In this document: piece after piece, positions 1 to 13,600 of the stretch
How the letters are laid out: every line of letters begins with the position of its first letter
How positions within the stretch are numbered: position 1 is the first letter of the stretch
Assembly (NCBI RefSeq): GCF_012273895.1
Contig: NC_052118.1
Location: 4,365,164 to 4,429,163 of the forward strand
Direction of reading: 5' to 3'
DNA length: 64,000 nt
From: Zerene cesonia
Taxonomy: Eukaryota; Arthropoda; Insecta; Lepidoptera; Pieridae
Translations under genes and position numbers: made by a program
The notes under the pieces: generated by a model
Database searches by the model: none
What the model saw: only the letters and a program-made list of their open reading frames with translations
What the model was told of the DNA's origin: nothing

Positions 1-704
1 TGCTGCTATGTGTTGATGTTTGTATATTTGCTTTGCTGACATGAATAGTTAAGGTTTGATATAAACCACAATGTTAGTTAATTTAAAATCTTAACTCTAT
101 ATAAAACATCGAAAATAAAACCAGTTTAACTATATACAACTGTATCATATATCATTTAGTGGTCTACAAGTTAACACAAAAACTAGTTCCCAATTAATCA
201 AGTGCGTGGCTTGTCGACATCGAATCGGCCTTAGATTCTTATTTCAGGTTTCATCCATCTAAATAATTACCTAGTTTTTGTTATAGTAGATCACTCACCG
301 ATTGACATGAAGATAATATGGAAATCTATAGGTATTAATCTTTCTGACACTTAATTTGAATAAAAGGCTTTTAGGCTCTCTGCGTTAAAATATGTACGTA
401 GATATTATTATTAAAAAATTAAAAATTGTTCATAGATTAAAGACGCGTATATTTCTTTTATCATTTATATATGCCAGTCAATTTTAAGGGGAAATGTGGT
501 TGGGACATTTTTGAAAATAAAGGAGGTATTTAAAGAAACGATCGCCGTCGCTATCCAAACGCTCTGGCTCGAAAAATGTGATATTTGCTTATTTGATTAT
601 TAGTTGCCTTCTTGTCTATTTCCACCTTCACTATTTAACTAATTTAAAAGATATTTTACAAGCTGAAGAATATTAATGATGACAGATTATTTATAGGCAC
701 TTAC
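1..704. other. Intron or 3' flank of the Ig gene, no exon recognised
   Basis: AT-rich sequence downstream of the last recognisable Ig exon. That exon ends in phase 1 with a normal GTAAG donor at 704 reading leftwards, so at least one more exon must lie further left. I found no convincing acceptor followed by an open frame here. Confidence 0.5.
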
Positions 705-3700
705 CCTCTGCAACAAAGAGTCGTATTTTATCCCGAGACTCCATAATTTCGTCATCAACAATGGCAGCACAAGTCCATTCTCCTATATCCTGTTCTTCAA
801 TTGAACTTATCGTCAACGAACAGTCACCAATGTCAAGGTTACGTCCCGGTGTGAAATAGTAACGGCCCAAAATGGCGCTAAAACAAACGTGAACTCAACA
901 TTCATATCACATTCTGTGCTTACAGTTTTCTACAACTTTACTTCAGTATGCTTGGATTATCTCTGAATCCCTAAACACTGTTTGTGCGTTCAAAAATATT
1001 ACGAGCTACGTTGTCATAAAATTAGCATAAAATTTCTTCTAATTGATACAAAATGACCATATGTATATTTCCTATAAAATTTCCAGAATCTTCTATTAAT
1101 GGGGACTTGGATATATAAGACTGTCTTTATAACTTTTCTCTTTTAAAAGACAATATGTCAAAAGTCTAAACCAAAACGTAAGCTAGTCAGGACATGAGTC
1201 TACTTTATAGTTTTATACATGATGGATATTTATGCGAATGGATGGATATCGAATCTTGATATTGATATAATAGTTAATTAATAATTACTAATAATTATTA
1301 ATAACAGCTTTATTCTCATTTATGCTGAAGGGAATTACAAATCAATTAATCGTAAACAAAACTTGAAATTCTTGGAACATTATCTTAGCTATCTATCTTA
1401 ACCTCAGATAGTCGTAATTATCTCTTCACTACTTGATTTTTCCCTCGGGTCAAATGTCTATCTTAATTATCATAAAGTAAGATTGAAATACAGGGAAAAT
1501 ATAGCGTAATGTTTGAGTCTACGTTAATGAATTTTCAAAGCAATTACTTATCTAATTTAGATAGGTTACTAGTTAGTAGTAATATAGTTATATTAACACT
1601 CATTGGTGCCACAACCAACATAATTAGAATAGAATGTGAATAAAGCTATTCTAAATAAAGCTTTAAGTACAGTGAATGAGTTTGGTAATTAGTAGCTAAT
1701 CTTAGTAAATGGAGGTTCTAAAATCTTATTAGAGATACGTACAAACGTAAGTTGTTCTATGGAAAGTTACATGGTTAGTGCCACAGTTCCGCTTACTCAT
1801 TAACACATTCGCTACCACGATCGTGTGCGCAAATGGTTTATCAGTTTTGGAATCAAACTATAGTCACCTTATTGAACATGCTATTGTCATTCTATGATGT
1901 TTTATGCATGAAAGAAAACCCGCGAAACCGCTATTGTTTCATGAGATATGACGTATATCAAGTCCGTAATAAAATATTAAATTTCCAATTCATTTGATAC
2001 GGAATGGATTATGGCTGTATCAAATAGTACTTTTTATATTCTTATGAGCCAATCGTGAATTTTTTTTTTTTATAAAACATGTTGAAAAACTCATATTAAG
2101 TGTATTTATATAAACTCATATTAAGTGTATATATAATAGTCGTGTAAAATTAGTCGTTAAAAATCATAACAATTAAATAATCATCTCAATGTTAACATTT
2201 AAAAATGGTGAACTTTTTTGAATTTAAATGGGTTCTAATCTTGTTATAATCTAACGGGTAGAAACTTCGCCACGAAAGGTGTCCCGCAGGCATGGCGCTG
2301 TCAGTCGTAAAATATATTAACCAGCTATTATTTTCTTCTAATGACCCCGAAATTAAAAAAATAGACGTGTAAAGGGCTATAGAAAAAGCCGTTTCATTGT
2401 TTTTGTCGAGTACTTATAGATTTATTTTATTCCAAGTTAGAGTATCGAAAATATAGAAAACCGTTATAACATTACTATAGATGTTTTCTATCGGTTATTT
2501 AGCACCCATAGGCCAGTTTGTAAAGTTTTTTTTTTAGTTACGTATAATTCATCCTTCCTATCATAAATGCCCAATTTTTTTTAATATTGATCACAACTCA
2601 CAGTTGTAGGGGCCTACTCGTCATTATCAATCTATAAAGTTTGTGAAGTTCACAGTTTACACCTTCACCATATCCAGTGTTGCCCAGGTTTGCACTAATC
2701 ACTTTACTAAACACCTTCTTGTCACAGTGTTGCCGAACTTTATGAGATTTTTTCTGTTTATTATTCTGGATGAAACCGAAATGCATTCTATTCATTGCAT
2801 GTAAATATTTATGGAAATTAAATTGTATTTTATTACACAATACATATTTTAAATGAGTATTTATCCAATTTGATGATCGCTGTCTTCTGTGATTATATTT
2901 AACAAAATATTATATCATGTTTTATCTATATCATGGTTATAATTTATAAGAATTATTTTGTGTGTATGTGTAAATTTATTAACATTACAATTACAAAAGA
3001 TACATTAACAAGTAGTAGAACTTTCAAAAACTTACTTTTGTTCTGTAACAGATGAGTCGATATTGATTCCCACATACGTAGGCGACAAAAACCTGCAATA
3101 CGCTAAAGGCCTATTTCCATTGGACGTGTGGCAGTATAAAGTCGCTGGTTCACCAATGGACACGTTCATTTCTTTTCTATTGGCAGCAAGTGGCCCTGTG
3201 ACTCTGACTTCTACATCATCTGTAATTTCGACACCTAAATGACCTCTAGGACCCATATGACATCTCCACGTTCCAGAATCTTCTGCCCTTACGTGGTTGA
3301 AGGTGATACCACATTCACCGGCTGACGTACCTTCTCCTGTATACCTATAGGATATAAAATACCATTCTACTAGAACTCTTTTTGAAATTCTGTACTTCTA
3401 TACTAATTAAGCTCTCAGAAACTGCTAGACAGATTTCAAAAGTTTTTTCTCCATTGGATATACAAGGATCGTCATCCCAGAGTACTATAGGCTGTATATG
3501 TATATAAATCCTAAAAAGTTAACTAAAAACCGGCTTTATCCGTGGTGGACTACTACGATTTTTATAAGATTTGTCCAGAATCCTTGCCATTTAAATTTAG
3601 GATTGTGGATAAAATCAGATATTAAAAACACTTCATTGATGTTTATTATATTTTGTTTATCCATTCGCGTCTGACAGCTTCATCCCATATAACATAAAAA

Positions 3701-6700
3701 TACACTAGATCTATTTTTATACACTTAAGTGTAAATGATGAAACACAAAGGCAATAAAAATAAATTTAAGATATTATTAGAATAGATTTGTTCTCAAATC
3801 GATTCAAGATTAAAGTAACATTAACCTTGAATTATTTAATATAAAAACTGGAAAAGCATGTTAATATCATAATTTTGAGTCCACACAAGAATCCTGTCAA
3901 AGAATGTATTATGTGATACTTATAAGACAGTTTCGAAATGCCTACCAAAACATTTGACTTTCGCTAGTAAGTGGCAGGGGTGTAAATTGCGAGCCATTCG
4001 GATGTTGGAACCAACAGTACACCAGAGATATGTCCGCTTGGCACATTATCTTAAGAGAACCATCTTCTTGGACAAACACCGCCTTGCTTTCACCCTGTTT
4101 AGTATCTCGCTTACGACGTGTCGATGCTAAAAATTTATATAAATATAGAAATATTGATAATAATTCACCCAACAACAGTTTATCAAAATAATATTATTAT
4201 AGGAATTAAATTTTATGTATTTTGTTTGATAACTTAAAAGCAAAAACTACTGGACCGATAATTTATGATTTAGAAACTACGTTTTAACCAAGTTACATAC
4301 ATACAAATATTTAACATAGGTTAACACGCTTTGATTTGCTTCACCAGAATGTTTGCAAACAGTAACCGACTCCTTTCGACTCGATTTTGACCCAATTTAA
4401 ACGAGATTTAATCAAACACTTGTGAAAGATCGGTAATGTCAATACTAGCATTGAAATCAAGCCTTTTAATTATGGACAAATAACTAAAAACTTATTTTTA
4501 CCAGATTGCCTGGAAGAAAAGTGTTTGTTAAAACTATTTACTGCTCTTCGTATACAAATGGTTCAAAAAATGGCCCGTTTCCTTTATATTAGTAAATTCC
4601 ATCTTGTATATTTGGTACGAGAAAACTCTTCATTATTTATAAAGATTGACGTCAATGCATCAAGTGCAAGTACGTGATAAGAAATTGACTCATTTCATCA
4701 TTATCATAATTGGGTGTTTCCATAAAATTTTGATATCAATAATGAGCTGATTATAACATAAACAAAAAATGCAAGATCTAGATGAGAATCGATGTGGGTA
4801 CCTTATCTATAATTTTATTATCTATCCTTGTACACCACTTCGACTTTCCAAACAATTTATCCTACACGTCCTAGTGGCATTTTTTTATCGTCCAGTGACC
4901 CTCCGCGCCGACATCAACCACCATGTTAAAATAGATTGTTTTTGACTCAGTACATAACAAGTATTCAAAATAGACGTATACAACTTTTTATTCAGTATAT
5001 GCGAACGATGCTGTACATAACTGGAGACATTAAACACGCCTGCAGCCTGCACTTCAGCTGAACCACAGAAAGATAATATTTGGCCAAGTAGGAGAATCTC
5101 TAAAGACTTACCCTTAGGAGCAACACTAATCAATGCCTGCATAGGTGGCTGTTCCTCTATACGATTTCCAACCCACATCCGAACTCCAAGAGTACACCGC
5201 CATGTCCCATAATCACTTTGGGTTGGTCTCTCAACTGTTACGCCACATTGTTTCCACGCGAAACCTTTTCCGTAATAGCTAAACATAATTCAAATTATTA
5301 TAAACTAAGCGGGCCTTAAACTTTTTACTGTCTGGGATTATCCTATTAATATCACATAAAATAAATAACCTATACAAAGTACTAAGGAAAAAATAACAGG
5401 CATCTACACTATTTTATGAGGAAATATATTATTATAAGTTGAATAAAATTTCTCGAAACCAAACAGAACAGCTTTAATAGGAAAAAGTATAAAGAGCACT
5501 GTATATTTTTCCCTATAGATACAATAAATGTCTAGATAGATGCATTTTTAAAATTAATTAAATACATAGCTATCTACGTAGAAATTTAACAGGAAATGCA
5601 ATATTTGCCAGAGATCTCATACTGCAATATTTATCAAGAATTGCACAATTAATACTTTTTAAACACTAAATTAAAAGCAAATTTGTTACACTGATGTAAT
5701 AAGATATTCCACCATAACTACTAGTTCCTCAAGAGATTTCAATTATTACTAAATAAACAGTATCAATACGTTGATTGAGATGTTTTATCCCAAGAATATA
5801 ATGAACTTTTACAACAGCTTAGAATTGAAGCAGAAATTGTAAAGTTACCTGTGACTTCCATCGCTCAATCCATCTATCACATTATAACCGTACGTCTGCG
5901 ACGTCCGTTGAAAGCGACAAAATGTTATATTCTTCTTCGTATGCAGAATATTACAGTATATATGTAATTTATTAGAACTGCTGTCATGCACGTAACCGAC
6001 GTCCAAATGCTCCGCTAAGATAAAAAAAACTTTTATGAATATTATTCTATTAGTATAAAAGTTATCTTTATGACCTTTGCATGTACCTTTATAGTTAATT
6101 GCTACAGAAAATTGTAATTACCGAAAGCCTCATTCGAGTGGTGGTTAACTAGGTATATATTGTTTATCGCTCTCTACTTAAATGAAGATTTATTTATTTA
6201 TTTTAAGATTTAATAAATTCTAAATAGAAGTTATAGTTTTTATAAAAACGTTTCTAATTAATCACTTGATTCTGCTAAGAAAAAATACTATTATACGAGT
6301 TGATGACGATAATGTGTAATAAAGGTCAATTGGTTGACGCTATTTTACTGTAATAATACTACATTAACTATCCTACATAAAGCAATTGAAGGCAAACTCA
6401 CAATCTTTATTTTATTATGACTTTTGAGCCCCTATAATTCAAACAAATAATAATCAATACAATGTTACCCATATTATAATCCATTTAATATATATAAATA
6501 TTAGCTGCGCCCCGCGGTTTCACCCGGGTGACTCCGTATCCCCTAGGAATATCGGGATAAAAAGTTGCCTATATGATAACGTAGAAAGCTGGACAACGGG
6601 AATAATCCCGTTGTCCAGCTTTCTACGTACCAAATTTCTTTGCAATCGGTTCAGTAGATTTTGCGTGAAAGAGTAACAAACATACACATCCTTACAAACT

Positions 6701-9700
6701 TTAGCATTTATAATATTAGTATGATGTTTTTTTTATTTCAATTAAATATTCATACCTTCGACAACAACATGCCTCTTCATCGACAGTTCCGAGACCATTC
6801 CAGGTAGTCCCAAAAGTACATCCCAGTTTCCTTGAACAGCTCTAGTAGTTCGATCAAGTGTAACACTGCAATGCCCTGGTACTAAGGCACTCTCCGAAAA
6901 AGGTTTCGCAACCAAACAGTAGGAATTATTTAAACTTGATAGATCTACCTTCACGTCACTGGTTCCATCGTATAGTTCAATTGGAGGTGCACTGTATGAC
7001 GACGTGTCCTCTAAAATATAATTAAATCTATTTATCCTTATAAAAAATCTTTCATTTCATCTGGCTTTATTAGATAATCTTTTTTGCTCACCACCCACAA
7101 ATTGAATTTCAGGTTCACATAATAGGTATCCTTTATCTTTAGAAATAATCAAGTTCATATTTTATTAACGTATATTATATAATTTAAAAAAATAACTCTA
7201 CCCCAAATATTTACCCGTAACATGAAGCTCGATCCATCCTACTACGCTATCTTTGCCATCTGAAGCGACAAGGCGCCATCTTCCTTCATCGCTTGGGGTA
7301 ACATTTTTGACTCTTAGACTACATTCGTCTCCCCAACGTTCAAACCTTAAAAATTAATATACCTACATAATTATAGTCCAGTATTTTTACTTAACGACAT
7401 ATTGAAACACTTCGCGAAATTTCGATAAGAGACCAGTAATGACGTAGTTAGTTGTGCAAAGGCATCAGTGCATAGAGAGAGCCTTTCTATGAGGGGTAGA
7501 ATTTTTGTTTAATAAATGATAATGGCAATAAATTCTCCACGGCGCACAATACAATATAACATATAAATAATACTTATTATACAGATCAGAAAACGTTTTT
7601 GAACACACTTTCCCGCCTAAAAGAGATTGTCTCTTGCGCGATTTTATTTTTGCGAATATTTTGCGAATTTAAATCCAAACCAAGTTTGATGCCACAATAA
7701 TATGTTCTATTGCAATTGCAATCAATGTTGTAGGCGATATTAACTAATGCTGTTCCTAAAATAATTTTTAATTTCTTTAGTGTAACGATATGAACTCAAA
7801 TATAATGCGAAATAATAACAACAAACAGCATATTAAATTAAAACTAGTATATTAATACAGATATATAATATAATACTGTTACTAAATCACTATTAATAAA
7901 TCGATCATTTGTTATCTTCTTTCGCGTTATAACCTACCTACAATTAATTCACAAGATTATGATCTTATGTATAATGTAATTGATTAATTATCAATAAACA
8001 AAGATATTTGCTCATTACACAAGTGTCCTTAGACAATCAACGACAAGTAGTTCGAAGATGTGTTTCTTTGTTTCTATGTTATTAATTGGATACAATCACG
8101 CTGAATTTCACTTTGAAGTTATAAGCAAATATTTGCTATTAGTTTATTTAGATATATACCTATATGCATAAAACATTAAACAATCATTTCTATTCACGCC
8201 AAATCTACAAAACCGATTTAAACGAAATTTGTTACAAATATAGTTTGTGATCTTAAAAAGAAGATAGAATAGTTTAATTCCCGGAAATTCAACGGAAACG
8301 GAAAGTATGCGGATAAAACCTGGTACTGTATTTTCTTTTGAGCATAAGTTTGTATTACACTTCAACCTGAGACTAAACGCGAATTTGGAGGTCAGTTAGG
8401 GTTCCCAACCTTTAACAACGATATTGTACCATTTTTCACTTTACTTCTTAGTGTTGAACAAAAATAAAGCACCGAAACATTAGGCAATATACACCACGTA
8501 GATATATTGTATTGGTCTTAAACCATTAATACAATATCTCTACCTACATCACGACCTACATTATAATGATTAGTATTTTTATTTTTTATAGCATTTAAAT
8601 GCTTTATAAATGAGAATTAAAAAAAAAATAGAAAAAAAAACGATCGAGAGGCGTCTTTTTGTTTATTTTTTTATTTGGACGGAACCCTATGTCAATGTGC
8701 CACGAATTAAACCTCGCACATGACCGATTCTTATTAATAGTCCTAGTCTTACAAAATATATATATGTTATTTAAGATACTATTCTACCTGTTATTATTTG
8801 GCGAGGATATATCGAAATTTTCTCCAGTGGGGGTAGTTATATGGCAAGACTGTTCATTGTCCAATGTTTTTAATAATTTCATAAGAGCCTCATGACCCTT
8901 TGTTACTTGAAGATTATGGGGCCACCCTAAACCTCGTTGTGCCAATAACGCGTCGTCAAACTTTAGACTAAAACTGTTTATAGCAAGGCTCACATGGACC
9001 AACCCTGTTCCAAAAAGAAAAACAATATTTAATACTAGCTGCGCTCCGCGGTTTCACCCGCGTAAGTCCGTATCCCATAATTATATCGGGATAAAAAGTT
9101 GCCTATATGTTATCCCAGTTGTCGAGCTGTCTACGTACCAAATTTCATTGCAATCGGTTAAGTAGTTTTTGCGTGAAAGAGTAACAAACACACACATCCT
9201 CACAAACTTTCGCATTTATAATATTAGTAGAATTGAGATGACGGAACACAACATTTTTATGATTTCACCGTGACTGCACAACACAAAGAATTTGCTTAAT
9301 AATCGATGTAATTAAAAAACTAACTTTTTTAGGCTTGCTTCGTTTACATTAATTTCCTTTTACTCCTCTTTTTTAAGTGAATAAATTTTGTGTAGAATAC
9401 CCACGGCTCCCGGGGAAGAAATCGTGGGTTTTTTCTGATTATTACAACTAAAACCAGACCGTGTTCCATCCTGCTGCGTAAGACAGGACTGCGAGAGCGC
9501 TTCGCAATCAACGGCGGGTCGATACTTCGCTCATAAATAATAACTTATAATCTATGATAAGATATATTAGATACTAACTGCGCCGCGCGGTTTCACCCGC
9601 GTTAGTCCTTATCTCGTAGGAATATCGGGATAGAAAGATGCCTATATGTTATTCCAGTTGTCCAGCTGTCTAGGTACCAAATTTCATTGCAATCGGTTCA

Positions 9701-9865
9701 GTAGTTTTTGCGTGAAAGAGCAACAAACACACACATCCTTACAAACTTTCGCATTTATAATATTATAAAATATAGTAGAATTATATTCTATCCTAACCTA
9801 AAGCAACCATAACACAACTATAAGAAAACTTACCAGTCAAAACTAGAACTTTTATCCAAAACATT
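705..9865 (-). CDS. Multi-Ig-domain extracellular protein (3'-partial)
   Basis: Nine minus-strand exons with GT-AG borders: 9834-9865, 8788-9004, 7215-7345, 6756-7010, 5849-6014, 5112-5278, 3946-4126, 3036-3344 and 705-877. From exon 2 onward all phases agree, giving over 530 residues; the last exon ends in phase 1, so the gene continues beyond base 1. Exons 2-9 encode five Ig-like domains. Domains 3-5 each carry four cysteines in the order C..[YF]C[RW]F..G.C..W[RT]C (YCRF, GECGITF and SGTWRC are visible); domains 1 and 2 keep only the second and third. An intron splits each domain after the CRF half. Exon 1 encodes a short hydrophobic start, MFWIKVLVFD, consistent with the beginning of a signal peptide, but its phase does not fit the best exon 2 acceptor. 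The protein is probably secreted or membrane-anchored. I do not recognise a named orthologue, and ligand and function are unknown. Confidence 0.8.
2086..2136. repeat. Two-copy tandem repeat, about 25 bp unit
   Basis: The unit AAACTCATATTAAGTGTATT is present twice in direct succession with small differences, within an intron of the Ig gene. There is no other sign of function. Confidence 0.6.
6501..6724 (-). mobile_element. Helitron-like non-autonomous element carrying an internal palindrome
   Basis: Read on the minus strand it starts TC-ATACTAATATTATAAATGC next to a host A and ends in CTAA next to a host T, with a GC-rich hairpin (CCGCGG region) just before the end. These are Helitron terminal features. 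The body matches the copies at 9035, 40915 and 52865 except that it contains a perfect 23-bp inverted repeat (6579-6601 and 6606-6628) absent from them. It lies in an intron between Ig exons 4 and 5. Confidence 0.75.
9035..9231 (-). mobile_element. Helitron-like non-autonomous element
   Basis: It ends in CTAG next to a host T (minus strand) after the short GC hairpin, and starts TCTACTAATATTATAAATGC. It has the same body as the 40915 copy. It sits in the first intron of the Ig gene, just upstream of exon 2. Confidence 0.75.
9574..9768 (-). mobile_element. Helitron-like non-autonomous element, degraded ends
   Basis: This is a second copy in the same intron as the 9035 element and shares its whole body. 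The terminal tetranucleotide has drifted (CTAACTGCG on the plus strand instead of CTAGCTGCG), and the start region runs into TATTATAAAAT. It is probably older than the other copies. Confidence 0.65.
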
Positions 9866-10680
9866 GTATTTTCTAATGTATAGCACTGCTGAACATATTA
9901 TCACTGAATCCGATTAAGCAAGGATATGCTGTGCTTATAAAGTAATTAATTGCAATGAATATTATCGGACAATTATCAAATGTTTATTTTTTATTATTAA
10001 TACACATTTTGCTAGTAGTGCTCATAATCTTAATTTTCATTACCTTACTGATACCGCTTGCTTACTCAATTATCTAGCGATAGATACGCTGTCTAGGCTT
10101 TGGGAATAGGCCGACTACACTAATTAGAATAATATTTAAATTGCTGCTGTAACATTAAAGATAAAGTGGAAGAAATACAAACAAATTTTTGAATTAAAAT
10201 ATGACGACAGGTGTTGTCCTGTCTTTGCGCCAACTATCAAACCCGATGAGTTTATAAAATTATATTACCGTTCAGTTTTCTTGTGATGAATATGCAAGTC
10301 ATAAAGCTGTACTAACGATACGCCACCGAAACAGTTCCTAACTGGTTCGGTAGTCAGTGGGTCGTATAAAAGATGTAATTACTTTATTTTATGTCAATAA
10401 TTGTTTTTTCATTTATTTATTTTTTCGTTTTTGTTAATTCATTATCTCCATTGAAAAAAACAATTTTAAGGCACTATTATGAATAATATGACAATTTGAA
10501 TGAATGAAACACTAATATGAATGTATATTACAAAAAAAAAATTGTAAGCACTTATTTTTAACTTGCTGAATAAATAGAAAAATGTAAAGCAAACACCAAA
10601 ATATACATATACCATTTTATATAGAAAAATTATTATTACACATTTACAACACATTACTTAAATTTAATTGAGATCAAAAT
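9866..10680. other. Intergenic region between the Ig gene and TIPRL
   Basis: About 0.8 kb lies between the 5' end of the Ig gene and the stop codon of TIPRL; both genes are on the minus strand. It should hold the Ig promoter and the TIPRL 3' UTR. A minus-strand AATAAA at 10383-10388 is a plausible TIPRL poly(A) signal. Nothing else is recognised. Confidence 0.5.
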
Positions 10681-13600
10681 TTATTTATTGATATTTATAT
10701 TCACAACCAGTTTATCTGTTACTTTTTCTTTCACAGGCAAATGGGGTATAACATCATCTGCTTCTTTCATACAGACGGTTGGAATCTGAAAAGATGTGTT
10801 TATTAATTATAACATGATATTAAGCATAATTAATCAATTATTCTGACACACCCACACAACTACGTTACATTTAACGTGTCGACTTAGGGTTGTTCGATGA
10901 AAATGGAGGGAACAAATGTCACATGTATACAATCCTTCCCTCCAAAAACTTATCCCATTTCCTTTTACGTTGTTAAATGATTTTATATGATACTAGCTTT
11001 TGCCCGCGGCTTCACACGTGTTAAATTCGGAATAATTTAATAGATGTCACGATTGACATCTAGAAAAAGTATCCTATCACCCAAGTCGGCTCATAACCTG
11101 ACTGTTTTGCAAATTTTATCAAAATCCGTTCAGTCATTTTAGTGTGATTGACGGACCAACATTCAAACAAACAAACTTTCACATTTATAATATTGTAATC
11201 GGAAAATGTTAAACCTACGTTATGACAGTTCAAAAGTGCTTCTATATAAAATCAATTGCAAATTGTTCATTTAACATCAAAATTGATAATGACATGCAGA
11301 TAATATAGTGTGAGTAAAAAGTGAGAGTGTGAAAAAGCAGTGGTGGCTCAGTGGTGAGAACCTAAGTCTTCAAAATCGATAAGTCCTCGACTAGGCAGGG
11401 CGAGCGTGCAGGAAATAAATAAATTTTTCAATTTATCTGCATATGTGGATAGTCACTACTGCTTAAAAACGGTGAAGGAAAACATAGTGAGGAAACCGGC
11501 ATGTCCAAGAATCAAAAGTTCGACGACATGTGACATCTGCCAAACTGCACTTGGCCAGCGTGATGGATTATGGCCTGAACTCTCATAGGAGGCCTGTGTC
11601 CCAGCAGTAGGAACATATATGGTCTGATGATGATGACAAGAGTGAACCATAGTATTTTCTTGTGTTTGATTTTACGTGAGTATTATACATTAGAAATTAA
11701 AAACTTGTTAACGGATTTTAAACGCGTTTTATTCATTATATTATTAACCCGACGTTTCGAACACTTTACAGCGAGCGTGGTCACGGGGAGACTGTCTCAC
11801 AGATTTTAATTTCTAAGAGTGAACCATTGAGGATTAATATAAATTGAGGACTATAGGAAAAACACTTCATATGTTGCAAAAAGAACAGAATAACTTTAAG
11901 TCAATTAAAGTTGTGACTGCAAAAAATATTATAATATGGTTGACAAAAGCAAGTAAACGGCCTTGCCCAAATTTAAAAGATTAAATACTTTGAGATTAAA
12001 TTGTAAAAGGATATTAATGGCAAAAATTTAATCAAATGGTTTTATGTTTAAAACAAGTAAAAAATTCATAAATAGGAATTATTTTGTAGTCTGTACAAAT
12101 TTTTCCAATATAAAAAATTTAATTTACATTTACTTACATTTAAATCTTGTGCTCTTGCTTCCTTAGCGGTAAACTCCCTTAATACATAATCTGTGTTTAA
12201 CAGATGGAACATTCTGGTTTCATGAGATCTCACAAGCACATCATCCACTCTCAGAAAGTAGCGTAGAAGCACATACCAATATGACGGCATAACCCTCTGT
12301 AATTTTAAGGAATTTATGTATATACTCATAATATGGAAAAGATGTGTAATTAAGTATATTTGTATTATTTTTACATAAAAACTGCTGAACTGATTTTAAA
12401 AATACTTTCACCATTAGAAAGCTTTAACTTCACTGAGTGATATCCCTACTCCCTACTAATTTATAAATGCGAAAGGAACTCTGTCTGTCTGTTACGCTTT
12501 CACGCCTAAACCACTGAACCGATTTTGATGAAATTTGGTATGAAGATAGAATGGAACTTGATCGCGAAAAAAAGGTTGAAGGGGTTGAAATAGGGGATGA
12601 AGTTTGTTACTGTCAAACCGATTTTGATGAGATTTGGTATGAAGATGGAGCTTAATTTGGGAAAGGACATACATACCATCCTTTTTAATGCAAAATAAAA
12701 ATGTAAGGGGTTGAAAGTTTGTATGGAAGTTCCTTATTGTCAAACATAAAATCATGTAAGATTTTAAGTTTAGGCTACTCCTAAATGTCGAGTCGAGTCG
12801 GCGAAGCCGCGGGCGGAAAGCTAGTAAGCTATATATTTATTATGCAGAGTGTGGTAGGCATAATCTTAAACTATGAAGATAAATTTGCTGAAAGAAGTGC
12901 CTAGGTCCATTGTGATTAATAATTAGAAATTGAATTTAATCTACTCTTTCAGTTTTATATGCCAATGGGGCACCCCACTCCACCTATTGAGATAATTGAA
13001 AACTATATCAACCAATATAAAACATTATTTAAATAATTAAAACAAATAATAATGAAATCAATGTGGCTGTTTCATTATAAATTTGCAAGGACTGCATCAT
13101 GAGTTGTGAGGAGTCAGGCAGGTATTATGAAATATAAAGGTTCCAGTCATTGTTAGAAGTGCCTTAAATGACCAAATTTTCTCTATTTTTAATATTTTTC
13201 ATATTGTTACTTATGTGTTATCCACAACATATTTATTGAACTGTAGTATCTAGTGTAATAATATAGAATTATTATATATTTAGTAAAATAAATTAAGGAT
13301 CAGGCTTACTATTTTAACAGACAATTTCGATATTCCATGATCATGCAGCTCATCTTCAAACAATGTAAGATCATGGTAAAACAAAATTTGTTCCTTCTGT
13401 TTTAACAATTCAAAGTTTATAGTTTCATCTGTGTCCTGCACAGTGACATTTCCAGATAAAGTACCTTTGTAATCTGTAGAAAAAGTCCAGTCAAATGATT
13501 TTTTCTGTTTCTCAGCATCTGGACTGAAAATTACACAAAATTATAAGAAGCCAATATTTAGAACTTAATGGAATACAATCAATAATTTGATATTGAAAAA

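Noticed and set aside
9398..9435. CCCACG...CGTGGG followed by T-run resembling a bacterial terminator
   Set aside because: This is a eukaryotic intron; the hairpin is short and probably coincidental.
11338..11365. tRNA gene
   Set aside because: Only an A-box-like head is present and no cloverleaf can be drawn; it is the head of a SINE.
11406..11650. Small ORFs of about 60 residues on both strands
   Set aside because: They lie entirely inside the SINE at 11338-11637.
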